Assembly (NCBI GenBank): GCA_902373525.1
Contig: CABKMN010000146.1
Coordinates: 1-5,488 of the forward strand
From: an uncultured Bilophila sp.
Lineage (GTDB): Bacteria > Desulfobacterota > Desulfovibrionia > Desulfovibrionales > Desulfovibrionaceae
DNA: 5,488 nt
Direction of reading: 5' to 3'
Made by a program: the position numbers and the translations under genes. Numbering within the stretch: position 1 is the stretch's first letter; each line of letters starts with the position of its first letter. The notes beneath the pieces were generated by a model. That model was not told where the DNA came from, made no database searches, and saw only the letters and a program-made list of their open reading frames with translations. This document shows, one piece after another, positions 5,449-5,488 of the stretch.

Positions 5449-5488
5449 GTGGCGGAGAGGGGGGAGGAAGACTTGGAGGGGGCGGGGA
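5449..5488. other. G-rich stretch at the window edge
   Basis: The plus strand carries G-runs at 5459-5464, 5478-5482 and 5484-5487. No gene is seen. It may be the edge of a further intergenic hairpin or terminator that continues outside the window, like the G-rich repeat at the opposite end. Confidence 0.3.

Overview
The window reads as a surface-sugar (LPS, capsule or glycan) biosynthesis region from a GC-rich Gram-negative bacterium. Coding GC is high (one 60-base coding stretch counted at about 70%). CMP-activated ulosonic-acid enzymes of this type are mostly known from Gram-negative envelopes. The gene style and the long perfect terminator-like hairpin would fit a sulfate-reducing Desulfovibrio-like deltaproteobacterium, but that placement is a low-confidence guess. 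All six supported genes lie on the minus strand, so transcription runs from high to low coordinates. No RNA genes, CRISPR arrays or mobile elements are visible.

Unit A (5448 down to about 2625): a well-spaced sigma70-like promoter (5420-5448) and a leader of roughly 125 nt with repeats and a hairpin come first. An HpcH/HpaI-family class II pyruvate aldolase (4530-5288) follows, then an intercistronic hairpin, an extended-SDR NAD-dependent epimerase/dehydratase (3518-4435) and a divergent CMP-Kdo-synthetase-like cytidylyltransferase (2725-3495). The unit closes with a hairpin plus T-run terminator (about 2625-2703).

About 470 bases without a gene (2257-2724) separate the units. This stretch holds two terminator-like hairpins on the minus strand and a block of about 48% GC (2401-2520) that probably carries the control region of unit B.

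Unit B (2256 down to 63): a left-handed beta-helix acyltransferase (1687-2256), a D-2-hydroxyacid dehydrogenase (712-1623) and a HAD-family phosphatase (63-710). The last two are separated by a single base and are probably translationally coupled. A 24-bp-arm perfect inverted repeat lies beyond the HAD gene at the window edge.

Working model (inference): the aldolase joins pyruvate to an aldehyde to give a 2-keto-3-deoxy acid, and the cytidylyltransferase activates that acid as a CMP-sugar. The epimerase, dehydrogenase, HAD phosphatase and acyltransferase would prepare or decorate the precursor. This would differ from the standard Kdo route, which uses a PEP-dependent synthase (KdsA), and the cytidylyltransferase has changes at positions usually conserved in KdsB. 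No glycosyltransferase is in view, so the acceptor and the final polymer are unknown.
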